Positions 25,051-34,097 of a stretch of 64,000 bases of DNA are shown here, piece by piece. Position 1 is the stretch's first letter. Each line of letters begins with the position of its first letter. Origin of the DNA: Paenibacillus chitinolyticus NBRC 15660 (GTDB lineage Bacteria > Bacillota > Bacilli > Paenibacillales > NBRC-103111). The notes under the pieces are model-generated. The model did not search any database. It worked only from the letters and a program-made list of their open reading frames with translations, and was not told the DNA's origin. Where the stretch lies: assembly GCF_000739915.1 (NCBI RefSeq), contig NZ_BBJT01000005.1, positions 310,001 through 374,000 on the forward strand. The letters run 5' to 3'. The position numbers and the translations under genes were made by a program.

Positions 25051-26371
25051 TTGCGCTGCCGGTTGTGACGGCGGGGCGTCCGACGGAATAATAAACGAAC
25101 TCCCGCTCTTTCATTTCCCGGACGGAGAAGCAATTGCGCCCATCCACAATAATCGGGGCCGTCAGCAGTTGTTTCACCCGGGCCAGATCCATTTCGACGA
25201 TTTCGCTCCATTCCGTCAAAATGAGGCAGGCATCGCAGCCTTCCAACGCTTCTTCAAGCGTCTCGAAATCTTCGTAATACTCGGCGATCTGATTACGCGC
25301 GGCCTGCATCGCGATAGGATCGTAGGCCCGTACGTAGGCGCCGAGCCGGACCAGTTCCGGAATAATCGTCAAGGAAGGGGCGTAGCGCATATCGTCGGTG
25401 TTCGGCTTGAAGGCAAGTCCGAGTACGCCGATCTTTTTGCCTTCCAGGCAGCCGAGCGCCTGTTTCAACTTGTCCACGACAACCAAGCGCTGCTCGTCGT
25501 TGGCTGCGATAACCGATTTCAGCAGGGAGAAATCGAACCCCGCTTCTTCAGCGATATAAGAAAGTGCAAAGGTATCTTTGGGGAAGCAGCTTCCCCCGTA
25601 ACCGATGCCCGCCTGCAGAAACTTCGCGCCGATCCGGCTGTCCAAACCCATGCCTGCGGCAACGGAGGTGACGTCGGCACCGACACGTTCGCAGACGTTG
25701 GCGATTCCGTTGATAAAAGAAATTTTGGTGGCCAGAAAAGCGTTGGCCGCATATTTGATCATTTCCGCGCTCTCCAGATTTGTCTGGAAAATGCGGGTGC
25801 GGAAAGGTGCGTGAAGATCGGCGATCCGCTTGGCCGCCTTGTCGCTTGTGGCGCCGATGACGGCGCGCTCCATGTTCATGCAGTCCTCGATGGCCGAACC
25901 TTCCCGTAAAAACTCGGGATTGGAAACGACATCGAACTGGACGAAGCGGTTTTTCCGGTTTTCCATAATAATCTGCCGGACCTGCTCACCGGTTCCTACG
26001 GGAACCGTGCTTTTGTTCACGATAATTTTGTAGCTGTTCAAATGCTTACCGATCGTCCGGGCAACCTCGTGCACGTAGCGCATATCGGCTTCACCGTTAT
26101 CGCCCATCGGCGTACCGACCGCGATATAAATGATGTCGGACGCTTCAATGGCGTCGCCGATTTCGGAAGTGAAAAACAGACGGTCGGCATCGACGTTTTT
26201 CTTCACTAGTTCTTTGAGACCCGGCTCGTAAATCGGAATCTCGCCTTTGCGCAGCATCGCGATTTTGAACGGATCGACGTCGCAGCAGATGACGCGGTTG
26301 CCGATTTCGGAAAAACAAGTTCCGGAAACAAGCCCTACATAGCCACTTCCGACTACTGTAATTTTTTCCAT
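25019..26371 (-). CDS. ugd: UDP-glucose 6-dehydrogenase
   Basis: The enzyme oxidises UDP-glucose to UDP-glucuronate using two NAD+. The 450-residue protein has the Rossmann start ITVVGSGYVGLVSG, the catalytic-cysteine motif GYGGSCFPKDT and the C-terminal GLAFKPNTDDMR. The ATG at 26371 begins one base after the galU stop and follows a GGTGG site; the extra upstream residues are not used. With galU and the epimerase at 31312 it supplies uronic-acid precursors for the exopolysaccharide. Confidence 0.95.
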   Translation of the reverse strand: MEKITVVGSGYVGLVSGTCFSEIGNRVICCDVDPFKIAMLRKGEIPIYEPGLKELVKKNVDADRLFFTSEIGDAIEASDIIYIAVGTPMGDNGEADMRYVHEVARTIGKHLNSYKIIVNKSTVPVGTGEQVRQIIMENRKNRFVQFDVVSNPEFLREGSAIEDCMNMERAVIGATSDKAAKRIADLHAPFRTRIFQTNLESAEMIKYAANAFLATKISFINGIANVCERVGADVTSVAAGMGLDSRIGAKFLQAGIGYGGSCFPKDTFALSYIAEEAGFDFSLLKSVIAANDEQRLVVVDKLKQALGCLEGKKIGVLGLAFKPNTDDMRYAPSLTIIPELVRLGAYVRAYDPIAMQAARNQIAEYYEDFETLEEALEGCDACLILTEWSEIVEMDLARVKQLLTAPIIVDGRNCFSVREMKEREFVYYSVGRPAVTTGSANASAAKTVSL

Positions 26372-26372
26372 T

Positions 26373-27284
26373 CTACTTCGCCACCTTACTGATAGGATTG
26401 TGAAGCGCAGCATGCTGCTCGTGAACCGATTGAATGTATCCCAGCAAATCCTGCTTTAAATCCTCGCGCTGAAGAGCGAAGTCGAGCGTGGCTTTGATGA
26501 AGCCGAACTTGTCCCCCACATCGTAACGGACGCCCGAGAAGTTGTAAGCGACAACGGGCTTCTGCTCGTTCAGCCTGCGGATCGCGTCCGTCAGCTGGAT
26601 TTCGCCGCCCGCTCCGGGCGCCTGATTTTCCAGGATTTCAAAAATTTCAGGGGTCAGCACATAGCGTCCCATAATCGCATAATTGGAAGGTGCCGCTTTG
26701 CGCGAAGGTTTTTCCACGAGTGTTTCCAGGAAAAAGACATCCGGTTCGATGGACGACCCTCTCGGCGCGATAACGCCGTACTTGGAAACATCTTCGTCGC
26801 TGACCCGCTGCACGCCCACGACGGACGAGGAGTAGCGGGAATGAATGCGAAGCAGCTGCTTAAGGCAGGGCTCCTCGGATTGCACGATATCGTCGCCGAG
26901 CAGAACGGCGAACGGTTCGTTGCCGACGAAACTGCGGGCGCACCAGATGGCGTGACCGAGGCCTTTCGGTTCTTTTTGCCGGATATAATGAATATTCGCC
27001 ATGTCGGAAATGGCCTGAATTTGTTTAAGTTCTCCGTGTTTGCCCTTTTTGTCCAGGGTTTCTTCCAGTTCGAACGACTTGTCGAAATGATCTTCAATCG
27101 CGCGCTTGCCCCGTCCGCTGATAATCAGAATATCTTCGATGCCGGACGAAATGGCTTCCTCGATAATGTATTGGATCGTCGGTTTGTCCACGATCGGGAG
27201 CATTTCCTTCGGTTGGGCTTTCGTAGCTGGCAGGAACCGGGTGCCGAGACCTGCCGCCGGAATTATCGCTTTACGCACTTTCAT
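26373..27284 (-). CDS. galU: UTP--glucose-1-phosphate uridylyltransferase
   Basis: GalU makes UDP-glucose from UTP and glucose-1-phosphate. The 303-residue protein begins [20 protein letters not shown], carries the nucleotide-binding signature and the [11 protein letters not shown] motif, and ends close to the usual length. GGAGGAATGAATC precedes the ATG. It feeds the adjacent ugd. In B. subtilis the homologues are gtaB or yngB; which one this matches cannot be decided here. Confidence 0.94.
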   Translation of the reverse strand: MKVRKAIIPAAGLGTRFLPATKAQPKEMLPIVDKPTIQYIIEEAISSGIEDILIISGRGKRAIEDHFDKSFELEETLDKKGKHGELKQIQAISDMANIHYIRQKEPKGLGHAIWCARSFVGNEPFAVLLGDDIVQSEEPCLKQLLRIHSRYSSSVVGVQRVSDEDVSKYGVIAPRGSSIEPDVFFLETLVEKPSRKAAPSNYAIMGRYVLTPEIFEILENQAPGAGGEIQLTDAIRRLNEQKPVVAYNFSGVRYDVGDKFGFIKATLDFALQREDLKQDLLGYIQSVHEQHAALHNPISKVAK

Positions 27285-27322
27285 GATTCATTCCTCCTTA
27301 TGGTCGTTAACTGCGTGTGGCT

Positions 27323-28561
27323 CTAAGCGTTCAAAGCATGTAGCAGAATGCCGATGACAAAATCCTGATCCGATTCGCTGAGGCTGGAACCGGAAGGCAG
27401 GCACAACCCTTGTTCGAAGAGGCGGTCGGATACGCTTACGCCCTCTTCATGCGGGTAGTAAGCGCACTTGCCGTACAGCGGCTGCAGATGCATCGGCTTC
27501 CAGACCGGCCGGGACTCCACATTCTCCGCGGCCAGGCGCGCGATAAGCTCTTCCGTCGTAACGCCGGCCGCAGCCGGATCGACCGTCAGCGCGGTCAGCC
27601 AGCGTGTGGAGCGGCCGTACGGCGCCTCCGGCATAAACGCGATGCCTTCGATGCCGCCAAGCGCCTCGCGGTACCGGTCGAACACGGCCCGGCGGGCGTT
27701 CACGCGCTCATCCAGTACACGCAGCTGCCCGCGACCGACACCGGCGAGAATGTTGCTCATCCGGTAGTTATAGCCGACCTCGCTGTGCTGGTAATGGGGA
27801 GCCTGATCTCTTGCCTGCGTGGCCCAGAAGCGGGCTTTCTCCAAGGCTTCCATATCGTCCGACACCAGCATGCCTCCGCCGGATGTCGTAATGATCTTGT
27901 TGCCGTTGAACGAGTAGACGCCGAAACGTCCGAGCGTTCCGCTCGACTTCCCGGAACAGGTCGCGCCGAGCGATTCGGCCGCATCCTCAACAACGGGAAC
28001 GCCGTAGGCGTCGAGGAGCTCCAGAAGCGGCAGCATGTCCGCGCTCTGCCCATAGAGGTTAACGACGACCGCCGCTTTGGGCAGCCGCCCTTCCCGCTTC
28101 GATTCGGCGAGAGCCCGCTCCAAGGCGGCCGGCGACATGTTCCAGGTCGCTTCGTCCGAGTCGATCAGCACAGGCTCCGCTCCCTGGTACGCGATCGGAT
28201 TGACGCTGGCGACGAACGTGAGCGAGGAACACAGGACGCGGTCGCCCGGGCCTACGCCAAGGAGACGCAGCGCCTCGTGGATACCGGCGGTGCCGGAGCT
28301 GAGGGCCACGGCTCCCTTCGAGCCGGTGTAGGCCGCCAGCTCGGCTTCGAACGCGTCCACGTTCGGTCCGAGCGGAGCGATCCAGTTCGTCTCGAACGCT
28401 TCGCGGACGAACTTCTGCTCCTCCTCGCCGATGTGCGGAGGAGATAGGAGAATACGGCTCCGGCCGGTTCCCGGCAGACTATCCGCTGTTCCGGGGGCGG
28501 TCCCTGTTTGAAGCTGTGCGGCGCGGGCCGGTGAAGCATGAGTTTGAAGTTGAACAGCCAT
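27323..28561 (-). CDS. PLP-dependent sugar aminotransferase (DegT/DnrJ/EryC1; EpsN/PglE-like)
   Basis: The family transfers an amino group from glutamate to a 4-keto sugar nucleotide. The 412-residue protein has the DegT motifs SPPHIGEEEQKFVREAF, ALSSGTAGIHEAL, VVEDAAESLGA and the internal-aldimine region YSFNGNKIITTSGGGM with its lysine. Together with the PglD-like acetyltransferase upstream and the dehydratase at 39052 it should form the UDP-N,N'-diacetylbacillosamine route, as EpsC-EpsN-EpsM do in B. subtilis. The ATG at 28561 is preceded by AAAGGAGGACC. Confidence 0.9.
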   Translation of the reverse strand: MAVQLQTHASPARAAQLQTGTAPGTADSLPGTGRSRILLSPPHIGEEEQKFVREAFETNWIAPLGPNVDAFEAELAAYTGSKGAVALSSGTAGIHEALRLLGVGPGDRVLCSSLTFVASVNPIAYQGAEPVLIDSDEATWNMSPAALERALAESKREGRLPKAAVVVNLYGQSADMLPLLELLDAYGVPVVEDAAESLGATCSGKSSGTLGRFGVYSFNGNKIITTSGGGMLVSDDMEALEKARFWATQARDQAPHYQHSEVGYNYRMSNILAGVGRGQLRVLDERVNARRAVFDRYREALGGIEGIAFMPEAPYGRSTRWLTALTVDPAAAGVTTEELIARLAAENVESRPVWKPMHLQPLYGKCAYYPHEEGVSVSDRLFEQGLCLPSGSSLSESDQDFVIGILLHALNA

Positions 28562-28849
28562 ATTCGGTCCTCCTTTGATTGATCCGGTCATTCGTTGAAA
28601 TGGAATAAGAGCGTGTTTATATACCTGACGGAATACGATTTATTGAGTGAAATCAGAATCATTTCGTTAAATCCGGTCACACCGAGCGCAGCGCAGCTCC
28701 CGGTGCACGCTGAAGTGCAGCATGACGTCGGTCACCCGCATATCGGCTGACTGCCGGGGTAACTCGCTCGCCGTCCCGGACGGGTGATCAACGCGCGCGA
28801 ATCCCAGGCGCGAGCCTCCGGCCCTGCGCGGCGTTCAGCCGTCACCCGC
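28562..28849 (-). other. Intra-operon gap with two hairpins
   Basis: This 288-bp gap is the longest inside the operon body. It contains a TGCAC/GTGCA hairpin near 28701-28716, a CACCG/CGGTG hairpin just before it, and direct CGGTCAC repeats, but no T tract. A weak TATATA element near 28618-28623 could be a secondary promoter for the aminotransferase-galU-ugd part. No gene is supported. Confidence 0.4.
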
Positions 28850-29485
28850 TTACGCCTGCCGGATCACCCGGGCGGGCACGCCCGCGGCCGTGCATCCGGC
28901 GGGGATATCGCGCACCGCCACGGCTCCGGCGCCCAGCGTGCTCCACTCGCCGACGGCGAGCCCCTGGATCACGGAAGCCCCGATGCCGATGTGCGCCCCC
29001 GCTCCCACGTCAACACCGCCGGCCAGGGCCGCGTTCGGCGACACATGCGCGTAGTCGCCGATCACACAGTCGTGCTCCACGACGGCGCCGGTGTTGACGA
29101 TCGCGTGGGCGCCGATCCGGGCCCCCGCGTTGACGACCGCGCCCGGCATCACGGCCGTGCCGGGCGCCAGGCTCGCGTCCCCGCTCACGACGGCGCGGGG
29201 ATGGATCAGCAGCGCGAAGCGGCCTGGCTCTATGCCGAGCGAGCCGGCGACCCTGCGGCGGACCGTCCCGCTGCCGATGGCGACGAAGACGCGCAGGTCT
29301 TCGTCTTCCGCGAGCATGCGGGCGGCCAGCGCGACCGGTCCGCGGGGCAGGCCGTCCGCCCCGTCGGCCGGAACCGCATAGCGGTCATCGAGCACAGCGG
29401 CCAGCTCGTACTGCCCGCCGGCCCGCGCGATGTCGCGCACGACCTTGGCGTGGCCCCCGTCGCCGATCAGCAGAAGTCTCCTCAC
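28850..29485 (-). CDS. Sugar O/N-acetyltransferase, NeuD/PglD/EpsM type
   Basis: The 211-residue protein has the Rossmann-like N-terminus [15 protein letters not shown] and a left-handed beta-helix of hexapeptide repeats ([20 protein letters not shown]). It carries the catalytic-His region [16 protein letters not shown] and the terminal AGVPARVI. Such enzymes acetylate UDP-4-amino sugars from acetyl-CoA. Its start overlaps the upstream fused transferase by four bases. Very GC-rich codon use stands out from the rest of the operon. Confidence 0.9.
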   Translation of the reverse strand: MRRLLLIGDGGHAKVVRDIARAGGQYELAAVLDDRYAVPADGADGLPRGPVALAARMLAEDEDLRVFVAIGSGTVRRRVAGSLGIEPGRFALLIHPRAVVSGDASLAPGTAVMPGAVVNAGARIGAHAIVNTGAVVEHDCVIGDYAHVSPNAALAGGVDVGAGAHIGIGASVIQGLAVGEWSTLGAGAVAVRDIPAGCTAAGVPARVIRQA

Positions 29486-31275
29486 GACGGGCTTCCGATA
29501 CCGGATGCGGCGCTTCCGGTGTACTTGGTCGTCGTGGCCTGCCCTTCCTGCGACACGCCTTCCCTGCGGACGACTTTAACGGCGGTCAGCAGAAGAATTT
29601 TGACGTAAAGGCGGAAAGAGCGGTTGTCGACGTACCACACGTCGAGCTTGAACTTGTCTTCCCATGAAATCGCGTTCCGCCCGTTCACCTGCGCCCACCC
29701 CGTAATCCCGGGCCGTACCCAGTGGCGCCGCTTCTGTTCATCGGTATACAGCTCCATATACTCCATCAGCAGCGGCCGTGGGCCGACAAGGCTCATATCG
29801 CCCTTGATCACGTTCAAAAGCTGCGGAATTTCGTCCAGGCTGAGCTTGCGCAGCCCTTTGCCGAATGCGGTCAGCCTGACTTCGTCCGGAAGAAGATTTC
29901 CAAATGAATCTCTTTTGTCGGTCATCGTCCGGTACTTGTAGACGTGGAACGGTCTGCCGAACCGTCCCGGACGCTTCTGCTTAAACAGCACCGGCGAACC
30001 CAGCTTCATGCGGACAAGAAGCCCGACGACCGCATAGACCGGAAGCAGCAGAAGCACCAGAGGCAGTGCGATAGCAAGATCCGCCGTACGCAGGATGGTA
30101 TGTCCCAGCCATCTTCCGATGCGGCCCTTTTGTCTTTTTCCCGCACGGAGTTCCTTGTACATCGTTTCCAGCCTTTTGACGACAATCTGCTCGGTAAATT
30201 CCCGTTCAATTCTGCGTCGTCCGCCTTGCCCCAGCATGGTGCCGTACGCTTTGTTCTCGATGAGGGTGCGGAAGGCTTTGGCGAGCGCCCCGGTATTTTT
30301 GTAAGGAACGAGCAGGCCCGTATCCTCATGCCGGACCAGCTCCCGCGTTCCGAGCACGTCGCTTGCGACCACGGGTTTGGAAAAAGCCATTGCTTCCATC
30401 AGAAAACGGGGAATTCCTTCTTTCTCGGAAGTCAGCAAGACGATGTCGGCCATTTTCAGAAAGGCATACAGGTCGGAACGGTGCCCGATCAGCAGCACTT
30501 CTTTTTGCAGGCCGAGTTCGGCAATCCGTTCGAGGATTTGCTTTTCCAGCGGACCTTTGCCGGCTAGCAGACAAACGAAATCCGTGATTCCCTGGCTTTT
30601 CAGCAGGGCAAGCGCGTCCAGCAGAAAATGATGATCCTTCACCGGCTCCATTCTCGCTCCCATGAGCAGAACGGTCTTATTTTCCGGGACACCGTAGGTC
30701 GCCTTTAACGACTCCAGCTCTTCCCGGCTGATGGTGCCGGCCGCTTTGTCCAGCTTGTCCAGGTCGACGCCGTTGCCTTCGTAGTACACGATCTTGCCCG
30801 CGTTCAGCGACTGGAGCTTGGTGATGTCCTCCCGGTTCTGGGAAGCAAGCGCATCGCAGAAGTACGTGCCGATTTTTTCGAGCGTCCGGTAAACCGTGTA
30901 AGCCGTCTTCGACTGGCCTTCATAGAACGGCAAGCCGTGGCTCGTGTGCATAATGACCGGAGTGCGGGCCAGCCAGGCGGCGGCTCGTCCGATAATCCCC
31001 GCCTTGGCCGTATGGGTATGGACGATGTCATAGCCTTCGCGCTTAATAAGCCTTCTCATCCGGAGGATCGAACGCACATCTTCCACCGGACGTATTTTGC
31101 GGTTCATCTGCACGAACTTCAGTTTGAGTCCGCTGTTCTTCATCGCCTGCTCATCGTAGCCTTCCGGAGATGAAATCAGATGGACTTCATGCCCGGCCTG
31201 CTGCAGGACGGACATTTTGTCCGCCAAAATTTTGTGAGAGATAGCCGACGTACAAATATGGGCGATTTTGCTCAA
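29482..31275 (-). CDS. Fusion: GT4-type glycosyltransferase plus monotopic phosphoglycosyl transferase
   Basis: The 597-residue protein joins two enzymes. Residues 1 to about 370 are a GT-B glycosyltransferase ([58 protein letters not shown]). Residues of about 385-597 are a bacterial sugar transferase of the PglC/EpsL/WcaJ type. That part has a hydrophobic re-entrant helix, the KYRTM motif, [24 protein letters not shown] and [14 protein letters not shown]. The second half would load the first sugar phosphate on undecaprenyl phosphate, and the first half would add the next sugar. No stop or frameshift separates them. Confidence 0.92.
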   Translation of the reverse strand: MSKIAHICTSAISHKILADKMSVLQQAGHEVHLISSPEGYDEQAMKNSGLKLKFVQMNRKIRPVEDVRSILRMRRLIKREGYDIVHTHTAKAGIIGRAAAWLARTPVIMHTSHGLPFYEGQSKTAYTVYRTLEKIGTYFCDALASQNREDITKLQSLNAGKIVYYEGNGVDLDKLDKAAGTISREELESLKATYGVPENKTVLLMGARMEPVKDHHFLLDALALLKSQGITDFVCLLAGKGPLEKQILERIAELGLQKEVLLIGHRSDLYAFLKMADIVLLTSEKEGIPRFLMEAMAFSKPVVASDVLGTRELVRHEDTGLLVPYKNTGALAKAFRTLIENKAYGTMLGQGGRRRIEREFTEQIVVKRLETMYKELRAGKRQKGRIGRWLGHTILRTADLAIALPLVLLLLPVYAVVGLLVRMKLGSPVLFKQKRPGRFGRPFHVYKYRTMTDKRDSFGNLLPDEVRLTAFGKGLRKLSLDEIPQLLNVIKGDMSLVGPRPLLMEYMELYTDEQKRRHWVRPGITGWAQVNGRNAISWEDKFKLDVWYVDNRSFRLYVKILLLTAVKVVRREGVSQEGQATTTKYTGSAASGIGSPS

Positions 31276-31311
31276 GCGAAGCCTCTCCTTTCCGTCTAAG
31301 ATGCGTTTGCT

Positions 31312-32325
31312 TTAAGACCCGGACCCGTAATACCCGACATACCAGTCGGCGAACTTGCGGAGCCCTTCCGAAATAGGCGTCGACGGGCGGAATCCGACAT
31401 CTCTCTGTAGAGCGTCAATGTCCGCGAAAGTCGCCTGCACGTCACCCGGCTGCATGGGTTTGAACTCAATGTCCGCCCTCGTGCCCAGACTCTCTTCCAG
31501 TGTCCGGATAAACGTCATCAGCTCAACCGGCGAATTGTTGCCGATGTTGTACACTTTATAAGGCGCGTAGCTCGTACTCGGATCGGGATTTTCCCTATCC
31601 CAGTCCTTATTCGGCGCGGGCGGGCGATCCAGCAGCCTCACGATTCCCTCGACGATGTCGTCGATATACGTAAAGTCGCGCCGCATTTTGCCTTCGTTAA
31701 ACACTTGAATGGGCTTGCCTTCGAGAATGTTGCGGGTAAAAGAGAAATACGCCATATCCGGGCGCCCCCACGGTCCGTATACCGTAAAGAAGCGCAGCCC
31801 CGTCACCGGTATCCCGTACAGGTGGCTGTAAGAATGAGCCATCAGCTCGTTCGCTTTTTTGGTAGCCGCATACAGGCTGACGGGATGGTCGACCGGATCG
31901 TCCGTCGAGAACGGCATCTTGGTGTTGGCGCCGTATACCGAGCTGGAAGACGCGTAGATGAGATGGTCGATTTTGTAGGTCCGGCACGCTTCCAGAACGT
32001 TCAGAAATCCCGTCAGATTCGAATCGGCGTAAGCCCTCGGGTTCTGGAGGCTGTACCTTACGCCCGCTTGAGCGGCCAGATTGACGGCCACCCGGATTTC
32101 ATGCTCGCCGAACACCCGGTTAAGCTGCTCGTGGTCGCATAAATCGGCCGTATAATGATGATAATTCGGGTAATTTTGAAGCTGCTTCAGCCTGTCTTGT
32201 TTCAGCGTAACGGCATAATAATCGTTGAGATTATCGTAGCCGACTACCTTCGCTCCGCTTTCCAGCAGCCTTAAAGCCAAATGATAGCCGATAAAACCGG
32301 CCGATCCGGTGATCAGAATGGACAC
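31312..32325 (-). CDS. NAD-dependent epimerase, UDP-glucuronate 4-epimerase-like
   Basis: The extended short-chain dehydrogenase fold is clear: Rossmann motif ITGSAGFIGYHLA, catalytic serine region YASSSSVYG and YxxxK in SLYAATKKANELMA. The sequence GLRFFTVYGPWGRPDMAYFSFTRNI is typical of UDP-glucuronate 4-epimerases (CapI/LspL type) rather than GalE. UDP-GlcA from ugd would give UDP-GalA. Its 337 residues match the family. Confidence 0.88.
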   Translation of the reverse strand: MSILITGSAGFIGYHLALRLLESGAKVVGYDNLNDYYAVTLKQDRLKQLQNYPNYHHYTADLCDHEQLNRVFGEHEIRVAVNLAAQAGVRYSLQNPRAYADSNLTGFLNVLEACRTYKIDHLIYASSSSVYGANTKMPFSTDDPVDHPVSLYAATKKANELMAHSYSHLYGIPVTGLRFFTVYGPWGRPDMAYFSFTRNILEGKPIQVFNEGKMRRDFTYIDDIVEGIVRLLDRPPAPNKDWDRENPDPSTSYAPYKVYNIGNNSPVELMTFIRTLEESLGTRADIEFKPMQPGDVQATFADIDALQRDVGFRPSTPISEGLRKFADWYVGYYGSGS

Positions 32326-32329
32326 CTGC

Positions 32330-33517
32330 CTACACTCCCCTGCTTACATATTGATGAAAAGAATGCCAGAACTCGCTTCGGTCGCGGTCCAGCTTCGTTT
32401 TGGTGAAATTAGCCGCCTTGGCAAAATTTCGGCTCGCCTGCTCCAGCATCCAGTCCCGGTTGATGACCGTTCCCGTAAGCAGAGCGGCCAATTGTTTATC
32501 CTGGCCCGGCTTGAACAGGCAGCCCGGATCGAGAAGCTCGGGAATGCCTCCGGCCGTCGAGCCGATTACGGGACAGCCCCTTCCCATCGCCTCGATCGTA
32601 GCGCGGGGCAGTCCTTCCTGGAAGCTCGGCTGGATGTAGATATCCACGCTGTCCAGCCAGCCGAACACCGCGCTGCCGCTCGGAAGGACGCCGTCGAACT
32701 GGACGTTCTCCTGCAGCCCCAGGCTGCCCGCCATCGCGATCCAGCGCGACTTGTCCCCGTCCCCGAGAATGCGGAACTTGAACGGAGGCAGCTGGTCTTT
32801 AATTCGCGCCAGGGCATTCAAGGCGGTGTCGATGCCCTTAGTTTTGCCGTTTAACGAACCGATCAAACCGATCGTGACCGGCGTTTTCATGCTGCGGATC
32901 CGCTCCAGCCTTCTTTGCAGCACATCTTCGCCCATCTCGGGAAGCTCGACGTTCGAACACGATTGGGTGCGGCCGCTCGGGCACGGGTACCTTTTCTGCA
33001 GAAACTGCTCCGTGACGTAGATGGCATAGGGAGCTTCCTTGACGTCAGACTTCGTTTTCCACGTGGCGATCGGTGCGTACAGCTTGCCCTGCACGCTGCC
33101 GTAGTTCCACAATCCGTCCCAGGCGCAGGCTACAACTTCGACCGCAAAAGGCTTGCCCAGCTTCTTGGCAATGGCGATCGCTTCGGAGCCGATTTCGCTC
33201 GGCAGCCGGGCGATCACCGCGTCCGCTTTCATGACCGCTTCCGTCAGCACGCGCTCGACGTAGCCCTTTTTCGTAATTTTATTAACGGGATTGCTGAGGG
33301 AAGGCAGGACGATAAAGTTGACGCCCGCTCCACTCGACAAGCTTTTCTTCTCCATTTCATGGGCGGAGGTCATTCTCTTGCCCCGGGACACGACCGTGAG
33401 AGAGTCGAATACGGAAAGATACCTCTCCCATACGGCGTAAGGCAGCTTGCCGCTTGAGTAAAATTTCCCCGAATCCGTAAAGTAAAACGTATGATCATGT
33501 GCCCACAGAACGTTCAT
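32330..33517 (-). CDS. Glycosyltransferase family 4-like enzyme
   Basis: The 395-residue protein has a GT-B layout: an unusual N-terminal domain starting MNVLWAHDHTFYFTDSGKFYS, then the C-terminal nucleotide-sugar domain with IGLIGSLNGKTKGIDTA, FRILGDGDKSRW and IQPSFQEGLPRATIEAMGRG (the E-x7-E motif). The ATG at 33517 follows AGAGGG. It overlaps the acyltransferase gene upstream by 23 bp and is followed four bases later by the epimerase gene. Donor and acceptor cannot be read from sequence. Confidence 0.88.
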   Translation of the reverse strand: MNVLWAHDHTFYFTDSGKFYSSGKLPYAVWERYLSVFDSLTVVSRGKRMTSAHEMEKKSLSSGAGVNFIVLPSLSNPVNKITKKGYVERVLTEAVMKADAVIARLPSEIGSEAIAIAKKLGKPFAVEVVACAWDGLWNYGSVQGKLYAPIATWKTKSDVKEAPYAIYVTEQFLQKRYPCPSGRTQSCSNVELPEMGEDVLQRRLERIRSMKTPVTIGLIGSLNGKTKGIDTALNALARIKDQLPPFKFRILGDGDKSRWIAMAGSLGLQENVQFDGVLPSGSAVFGWLDSVDIYIQPSFQEGLPRATIEAMGRGCPVIGSTAGGIPELLDPGCLFKPGQDKQLAALLTGTVINRDWMLEQASRNFAKAANFTKTKLDRDRSEFWHSFHQYVSRGV

Positions 33518-34097
33518 AGTGACCCTCTTTTCTGATTGACTTAATGATTTTGGCCGGCACACCCGCCGCCACTGTCATGGAGGGAACCGGTCTGGTTACG
33601 ACCGCCCCCGCAGCGACGATAGAACGGCTTCCGATGCTTGCGCCCGCCAAGATCCTGCATCCGCAGCCGATCCAGACATCCCGGTGAATGTGGATTTTGG
33701 AACAGACGACCGGATTGTCGCGGATGGGAAGAGACTCGTTCTCCCAGCTGTGCTGGAAGGAGATCAGCGAGCTCTGGTGCGCGATGGACACGTCGTCGTC
33801 GATCTGAAGCTCGCCGCATGCGTCCAGGTAGCACTGCTTGTGGATGCTGACATTGCTGCCGATCCGCAGGCGCTCCCAGTATTTGATCTCCACCGACCGG
33901 CCGACGAAGACGTTGTCTCCGCAGCTCAGCGTCAGACACTTCAGCAGACAGTATCGCATCGCCACCCCCGCCGTGTCCGGCAGAAGATCGGTCAGCGTCC
34001 AGGCGTACTTAAGCGCCGGCCTCGGGAAGAGACGGAGAATGCGGATGACGATGTCCAGCACCGTTTTGAATTTGTGAAACCGGTCTCGGCCTCTCAT
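33495..34097 (-). CDS. Hexapeptide-repeat acyltransferase (LacA/NodL/WcaF type)
   Basis: The 200-residue protein carries left-handed beta-helix repeats (VFVGRSVEIKYWERLRIGSN, DVSIAHQSSLIS, DVWIGCGCRILAGASIGS) and the closing AAGAVVTRPVPSMTVAAGVPAKIIKS. Members acetylate sugar hydroxyls from acetyl-CoA. A strong AAAGGAGAGG site precedes the ATG at 34097, so that start is firm even though it lies 89 bp inside the end of the preceding gene. Confidence 0.88.
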   Translation of the reverse strand: MRGRDRFHKFKTVLDIVIRILRLFPRPALKYAWTLTDLLPDTAGVAMRYCLLKCLTLSCGDNVFVGRSVEIKYWERLRIGSNVSIHKQCYLDACGELQIDDDVSIAHQSSLISFQHSWENESLPIRDNPVVCSKIHIHRDVWIGCGCRILAGASIGSRSIVAAGAVVTRPVPSMTVAAGVPAKIIKSIRKEGHYERSVGT

